Positions 6,991-11,389 of a stretch of DNA of 11,389 bases are shown piece after piece. The stretch comes from Gracilibacteraceae bacterium (lineage in GTDB: Bacteria > Bacillota > Desulfitobacteriia > Desulfitobacteriales > Syntrophobotulaceae). The notes under the pieces were generated by a model. The model was given only the letters and a program-made list of their open reading frames with translations, ran no database searches and was not told the DNA's origin. The DNA lies in contig JAISEW010000154.1 of NCBI GenBank assembly GCA_031263945.1, positions 1 to 11,389 on the forward strand, read 5' to 3'. Position 1 is the stretch's first letter; each line of letters begins with the position of its first letter. The position numbers and the translations under genes are program-made.

Positions 6991-9069
6991 TCACTGTTCG
7001 GCCAGCAGAGTCAGCGACTTCGGCTCGAAGCGCGCGGTATAAAGCAAAGTCTGGTCCTGGCTGTAAAACTCCGCCCGCACGGAGGATAGATCCGACAGCA
7101 GCGCCAGATAACGGAACGGCAGAGTGACCGGCGCCGGCGCGGTGTTCAGCAGACTCGCTCCGTTCGCCGTCAGCCGGTAAAAGACCGCTTCCGGCTCCCG
7201 CGGCGTCAGCGTGATCTCCGTGCGATCCAGGCCGCCGCTCCGCTCCGTCCGAACGGCGTAAGTCCCTACCACGCGCGGCGCCGGCGCGGTCGGGGCCGCG
7301 CGGCCCTCTATCGGCAGCACGTCGCTGGGCACGGTCGTATCTATTTCACACTCGGCGACAAATTCGCCGGCGTAAAACAACCTGACTGTCAATCGTTTCG
7401 TGGCGCCGTAATCGAGGACCAGATGACGCAGCTCCCGCGCGATCGGGGTGCGCGCCCCGATCAGCGTTCCTTCATAAAGGATCTCAAACTCGTCTATTGA
7501 CGGCTCATAATTGTCGGGGATCTGCACGCCGAAAGCAAAGACCATGTCGGCCACGTCGGAATAAATATGATATGTGGGCAAATCAAGCCGGCCGCCCTCG
7601 CCCAACCCCCCGATCCCTTCGCCCGCTTCCTCACTCTCGCCTTCGTCCGCCCAGCTGAGACCGCTCCGGCCCACGCCGGCGCTGAAACCCGTCTCCGTCA
7701 TCAGCCGGCTGGCCCCGCCGCAAGTCAAACGGTCAAAATCGACCAGCAACTCATAGTAAGAAGCCAGCAGTTCGATCGCTTCCGCCTGCTGCTCTTCATA
7801 ATCCGTCTGTTTGTCCTGCACTTCGGAAAATTCCGCCTTGCCAAGCCGGTTCAATTCCACGAGACGGTCCAGCGCGGTTTTTGTCTCCGCCACGGCGTCC
7901 AGCATTGATTCGGCGGAATTTCTGGCCGTCACGAGCGTTTCGTAAGAGGCGGCTATTTCCTTGCGCAAATCCCGTTCGGTCGTCTCCCGGTCCCGGAGCG
8001 CCGACAGATAATCAAGCGAGGCGGTGTAGAGCGCGTACATTTCATCCTGAATATAGCGGGCGCCGTCGATCTGCCCTTTCAGCCACTCGCGGGAAAAAGT
8101 AAAAAACAGGATGCGCTTGCGCCCCGCCCACGGAGCGTCAAAATCGCGCGTCATCGCGTCATAAGCCATCCGGAAAGCGGCGTTGTCTATATCCACGCCG
8201 TTGCGGGCCTGATTGAGAAAAGGCGAGATCGCGTTGACCTTGCCCCCGTATTGGCGGCGGAATAAAGACTCATACGAATTCAGGCTGATCCGAGCGATGG
8301 ACTCCGCCATGCGCGCGGCAAAATAGCGATGGTCGTTTCGCAAAGTGTATTCCGTCAGCGGCTCCAGCTGTTCGCGCGTTATATTCAGAATTTTCAGTGG
8401 ATTCTTGAACACATAGCCCGTGCTGACGTCCAGCCGGATCTGATCGCCCAATTCCTGCTTATCGGTTTCAAAAGCGCGCATATTCAAAGCCAGTTCCGCT
8501 TCCAGCGCCTTGACCGCTCCGGCGCCGGCGTCGATATCCGCCTGTTTGGCCTGCCCGAGCAGCAGGCGGTTCTGATTGCGCTCCAGAGAACTCCGGGCCG
8601 CAGCCAGCCGTTTTTCTGTAAAAGCGATTTTCTCCTGCCCGATATAAACGCGCGTAAAGAGTTTCTCCGCCCTCTGCCTGACTGTAAAGACCAGATCGTC
8701 TTTTTCATGCTGCAGCGTGTCGATCTCGATCTGCAAAATCAAAGGCGTCGCCGAAAGATCATATTCCAGCACCAGATCCAGCGGTTCCGGAAATTTGAAA
8801 CTGAGCAGCGGCGACCAGCGGAAGGTGGCCATGTTTTTGGCCTTGATCCGCGCCCCTTCGACGGCTTCCGTATACTTGATCCGTTTCAAAATCAATTCGC
8901 TGTTCTTCTTTTTGATCGCGGTATCAGCCGCCAAAGCGAGGTTCTGCGCCTGTTCCGCGACGAGAATCTTCGGCGGCGCGGCCGCCTCCGCCGCACTGGG
9001 CGGATACAGCGGCATGAGCGTTAAAAAGCTCAGAAGCAAAGCGGCGGCGACCGTATTTCTCACGCGCAC
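6991..9069 (-). CDS. TolC-family exported protein with C-terminal beta domains
   Basis: This 692-residue protein has a clear signal peptide (RVRNTVAAALLLSFLTLMPL, then PPSAAEAA). Two long helical repeats follow the TolC/outer-membrane-efflux pattern. The first is about 125-212 (AEKLFTRVYIGQEKIAFTEK, then RLLLGQAKQADIDAG) and the second about 335-450 (SYETLVTARNSAESML, then LVELNRLGKAEFSEVQDKQ). Each contains the leucine/glycine LGxA turn followed by a second helix. A Gly/Glu-rich linker (465-495) leads to two beta-rich regions (about 498-580 and 600-690) that ordinary TolC (about 430-490 residues) lacks. TolC trimers form envelope-spanning channels; whether this one does is not visible. The start is GTG at 9069, 6 nt after AAAGGGGGG; GTG 9063 is an alternative. 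It lies 18 nt after the MORN gene, and its stop is 23 nt before the next start. TolC family membership is probable; channel function is inferred. Confidence 0.83.
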   Translation of the reverse strand: MRVRNTVAAALLLSFLTLMPLYPPSAAEAAAPPKILVAEQAQNLALAADTAIKKKNSELILKRIKYTEAVEGARIKAKNMATFRWSPLLSFKFPEPLDLVLEYDLSATPLILQIEIDTLQHEKDDLVFTVRQRAEKLFTRVYIGQEKIAFTEKRLAAARSSLERNQNRLLLGQAKQADIDAGAGAVKALEAELALNMRAFETDKQELGDQIRLDVSTGYVFKNPLKILNITREQLEPLTEYTLRNDHRYFAARMAESIARISLNSYESLFRRQYGGKVNAISPFLNQARNGVDIDNAAFRMAYDAMTRDFDAPWAGRKRILFFTFSREWLKGQIDGARYIQDEMYALYTASLDYLSALRDRETTERDLRKEIAASYETLVTARNSAESMLDAVAETKTALDRLVELNRLGKAEFSEVQDKQTDYEEQQAEAIELLASYYELLVDFDRLTCGGASRLMTETGFSAGVGRSGLSWADEGESEEAGEGIGGLGEGGRLDLPTYHIYSDVADMVFAFGVQIPDNYEPSIDEFEILYEGTLIGARTPIARELRHLVLDYGATKRLTVRLFYAGEFVAECEIDTTVPSDVLPIEGRAAPTAPAPRVVGTYAVRTERSGGLDRTEITLTPREPEAVFYRLTANGASLLNTAPAPVTLPFRYLALLSDLSSVRAEFYSQDQTLLYTARFEPKSLTLLAEQ

Positions 9070-9087
9070 AAATATCCCCCCTTTCCC

Positions 9088-10296
9088 TTACTCGGCGCTG
9101 TAGAACAGGAATCCCGGCGCTGTGCCGGACTCGCAGTAAAAAGTGTAGACAAAACCGTCGCTCGGGAAAACGTAGATATACATCCGCCGATTCTCATCAT
9201 AGGAATCGACCGAGTACACATCCTCAAAACCGGGCCGAGTTTCCATGGCGACCGGGGCCAAAGCGTCCTGCTCCGACTGATTCAGCGCCACGGCGTCCGG
9301 CAAAGTCAGCCAGGTTTCGCCGAGATAAGCCGGCGCGCCTAAAACGGCTTTGATATCGCTGATCGCGCTTAGTTCCGCGCCGCCCTTGACAAAAGTATCA
9401 GTCAGAACATAGACCCTCCCGATCTTCCATTCCTCATCCAATGACTGTTCGCCGCTCAACGACTCATACACCGCGTTTATATCGCTCATATGGACCGCGT
9501 ATTCATCCGCTCCGTTATAGGAAACAACACGGCCGCTGTACATCGCCGTCGCTGCCGCCGTCGTTTTGCCGATAAATTCCTCGAAAACGATCCGGCCCAT
9601 CTGGAAATTTCCGGAAAAAACTAAATTGCCGCCGGCGTTATAGAGCGCGCCCGCGCCCTGCCGGCTGCCGCCGGCAAACTCGCCCTCGTATTCTACCGTG
9701 CCCTCCGGCCGGTAGTAAGCTCCGCCGCCCTGAAAAAGGTTTTGGGAAAACATCCCCTTGTACCGGACCGCCCCGCCCGGATAATAGGTTTCGCCCTGCC
9801 CTTCATACATGCTGTTCTTGAACTCGCCGACATACATGAGCCCGCCGTCCGGATCATAGAGCGTCCCGGGCCCGTTGGCCCGGCCCTTGCCGACCATGCC
9901 CACAAAAGCCGTCCGATCCGCCGCGTCAAGGATCCGCGCCTCGCCGCTGTAAAATTTGAGCGCCAGCGACTTGTAGCGATAAGTAGGCGCCGCGCCGCCT
10001 CCCTCCCCTTCCCGCGGCGAAAGCGGCGACATGGCGTACACATACCAGACGGCCATTACCCCGACGATCACGATGGCGGCAAAGGCGAGACGCTTGCTGA
10101 CCAGCCATCGGAGCATCCCGTAATAATCGTTCTTGTGCCGCGGCTTGAAGTCGAACAGCCGCGTAAAGAAAGCGCGCAGCGTCTGGACACCTTTGGTGCG
10201 CCAGAATGTCGGGCTGAGCCAGTAGCGCGCCTTGGTCCATAAAGACACAAAGCGGGCGCGCAGCGTATTGATTATGATTGAGAAGAACTGGTTCAC
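9088..10296 (-). CDS. Membrane-anchored MORN-repeat protein
   Basis: This 402-residue protein has a basic N-terminal region (1-70), one transmembrane helix (about 70-88, LAFAAIVIVGVMAVWYVYAM) and a C-terminal part that, by the positive-inside rule, lies outside the membrane. MORN repeats follow at exact 24-residue spacing from residues 131, 155, 179, 203 and 227. Examples are YVGEFKNSMYEGQGETYYPG and YEGEFAGGSRQGAGALYNAG; the first diverges and the last is partial. MORN arrays form elongated beta-hairpin blades used for protein or membrane binding and oligomerisation. Residues about 245-402 form a further domain I do not recognise. The GTG start at 10296 has GGAGG about 12 nt upstream, rather far. 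It lies 35 nt after the pseudocyclase gene and 18 nt before the TolC-like gene. A scaffold linking the membrane to the exported partners is plausible. Confidence 0.87.
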   Translation of the reverse strand: MNQFFSIIINTLRARFVSLWTKARYWLSPTFWRTKGVQTLRAFFTRLFDFKPRHKNDYYGMLRWLVSKRLAFAAIVIVGVMAVWYVYAMSPLSPREGEGGGAAPTYRYKSLALKFYSGEARILDAADRTAFVGMVGKGRANGPGTLYDPDGGLMYVGEFKNSMYEGQGETYYPGGAVRYKGMFSQNLFQGGGAYYRPEGTVEYEGEFAGGSRQGAGALYNAGGNLVFSGNFQMGRIVFEEFIGKTTAAATAMYSGRVVSYNGADEYAVHMSDINAVYESLSGEQSLDEEWKIGRVYVLTDTFVKGGAELSAISDIKAVLGAPAYLGETWLTLPDAVALNQSEQDALAPVAMETRPGFEDVYSVDSYDENRRMYIYVFPSDGFVYTFYCESGTAPGFLFYSAE

Positions 10297-10331
10297 GGTT
10301 CGCGTTTTCCTCCGCGGCGGTTACTGGAATC

Positions 10332-11389
10332 CTACTGTTCCATGCCGAAAATACTGTAATTTATCGTGGAAAAATCCGTCCGGTTAAACAGGCGTTCACA
10401 GGAGAAAATATACCATTTGGCTACCCCGTCTCCCGGACAGTTCTTGAATATCTCCGAAAAAAGATTGCGCGCCAGGTAGAAATCATTCGTATAATAAAAG
10501 CGGATCGCCTGCTGGAATTTTTGGTTATACTGCTCGCGCAGATTCCTCTCGCTTTCGCGGTAGACATCCAGCACCTCGTACAGCTTGATATTATGCTGTT
10601 CATCCGAGGAGGCGACGTAACCGATATACCGCGTGGAAACGCTGTCTGTCAGAGTTTCCGCACACCCCTCCGTCACCAGCAGTTTGACGCCCAGACCGGC
10701 GAGTTTGGCCGACATCTTAGCCAGAAGTCCCAGTTCATATGACGACATAAAACTGATGGCCCTGTTTTCCTGTCCCGATACGCCGTATTCATAGCCGGCG
10801 TGATGCAAAAGCAGCATAAATTCCGGCTGGGGCTCGCCTCGGGCCGCTTCGGCGGACTCCGTGGCCAGCCTGACGCCCATGCGCACGCCGTCTGTGGCGC
10901 CGGCCGGAAAAAGCAGGCGGAAATCTGTCAGCGAAAACCAGGTGGAAAGAAAGACGGCGCTGCCCGACGCCGCGGTGTAAATATGCCGGAACGCGGTAAA
11001 AACAAACTCCAGAAAACGGCGGTGACTCTCGCCGAAGCGTTTGGAAGCGCCGCGCGGCATCGTGGTCACCAGGCCGACCACACCACTGCCCGCCGCGACG
11101 TCCCCGTATTCGATCTCCATCAAATTCGCGCGGCTCAGCAGACGATCCAGATCCTGGGGCATGAAGCGGCGATAACTGTTCATGGCGGAATTCATCTCAT
11201 ACCCGCGAATGGAAAGCGACAGACAGATTTCCTGCATCGCCAGCTGAACGCGGCCGACTTCGCCAAACGCGACGTGAATGCCGTCGTCCCAAACCAGACG
11301 GGCGGCGACGTCACTCATCTGGCGCGGCAAACGCCGGAGCGGACTCAGCCAGTATATGGTCAAAATCAGGCAGATGAGGTAAAACCCCA
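10332..11389 (-). CDS. HAMP plus degenerate class III cyclase-like membrane protein (partial, N-terminus off window)
   Basis: The reading frame stays open to base 11389. The first visible residues, GFYLICLILTIYWL, are the end of a transmembrane helix, so the true start is beyond the window and the TTG at 11363 is not it. Using that TTG as residue 1, a HAMP-like linker follows at about 7-50 (PLRRLPRQMSDVA, then GEVGRVQLAMQEICLSL). Next comes YRRFMPQDLDRLL (64-76), the usual lead-in of class III adenylate/guanylate cyclase domains, then a cyclase-like fold at about 83-265 ending in RYIGYVA and KLYEVLDVYRE. Key residues look lost: the first metal Asp aligns with Thr101, and the transition-state Asn and Arg with Gly212 and Lys216. 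A TPR-like helical pair (about 281-325) ends the protein. It is likely a non-catalytic sensor or scaffold. The alignment was made by eye. Confidence 0.82.
   Translation of the reverse strand, partial: GFYLICLILTIYWLSPLRRLPRQMSDVAARLVWDDGIHVAFGEVGRVQLAMQEICLSLSIRGYEMNSAMNSYRRFMPQDLDRLLSRANLMEIEYGDVAAGSGVVGLVTTMPRGASKRFGESHRRFLEFVFTAFRHIYTAASGSAVFLSTWFSLTDFRLLFPAGATDGVRMGVRLATESAEAARGEPQPEFMLLLHHAGYEYGVSGQENRAISFMSSYELGLLAKMSAKLAGLGVKLLVTEGCAETLTDSVSTRYIGYVASSDEQHNIKLYEVLDVYRESERNLREQYNQKFQQAIRFYYTNDFYLARNLFSEIFKNCPGDGVAKWYIFSCERLFNRTDFSTINYSIFGMEQ

Noticed and set aside
8329..9024. A 231-codon plus-strand open frame opposite the TolC-like gene.
   Set aside because: It has no domain, and the minus-strand frame has a signal peptide, helical repeats and a proper ribosome site.
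10332..11363. Complete gene starting at TTG 11363.
   Set aside because: The frame continues upstream with a hydrophobic membrane segment to the window edge, so the TTG is internal.

Overview
The window is one strand-coherent gene cluster. All ten genes recognised lie on the minus strand, so transcription runs from base 11389 toward base 1. Gaps are short (18 to 66 nt) and no promoter or factor-independent terminator was recognised, which suggests a single operon or transcription block cut by the window at both ends. The sequence is GC-rich. It uses strong purine-rich Shine-Dalgarno sites (AAAGGAGG, AAAGGGGGG) with many GTG and TTG starts. It also encodes a copper-amine-oxidase-N-type (stalk) domain. 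Together these suggest a Bacillota (Firmicutes) genome, perhaps a clostridial or diderm lineage. This is an inference from style, not a taxonomic match.

The downstream half (bases 1 to 4390) encodes parts of an extracellular contractile injection system (eCIS), a phage-tail-like machine related to Afp, PVC and MAC. In transcription order these are: a DUF4255/Pvc16-like tail terminator; a beta-sandwich protein that may be its detached partner domain; a DUF4280 PAAR-like protein; a contractile sheath protein; a gp19-like tube protein; and the start of a small tail-assembly protein that runs off the window. Baseplate, spike, LysM, tape-measure and AAA+ ATPase genes are not seen and would be expected beyond base 1.

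The upstream half (bases 4415 to 11389) is unusual. In transcription order it encodes: a membrane-anchored HAMP plus degenerate class III nucleotide-cyclase-like protein (its N-terminus lies off the window); a single-pass membrane protein with MORN repeats; a secreted TolC-family protein with extra C-terminal beta domains; and a large secreted, Ala/Gly-rich, partly coiled-coil protein ending in a copper-amine-oxidase-N-like domain. The spacing to the eCIS genes is as tight as inside the eCIS block. The most interesting hypothesis is therefore an envelope-embedded anchoring, gating or signalling module dedicated to this contractile system. No T6SS membrane-complex protein was recognised.

The gaps around the sheath and tube genes are longer than the others (52 to 66 nt) and each contains an inverted repeat, which may help set the high output needed for these multi-copy subunits.
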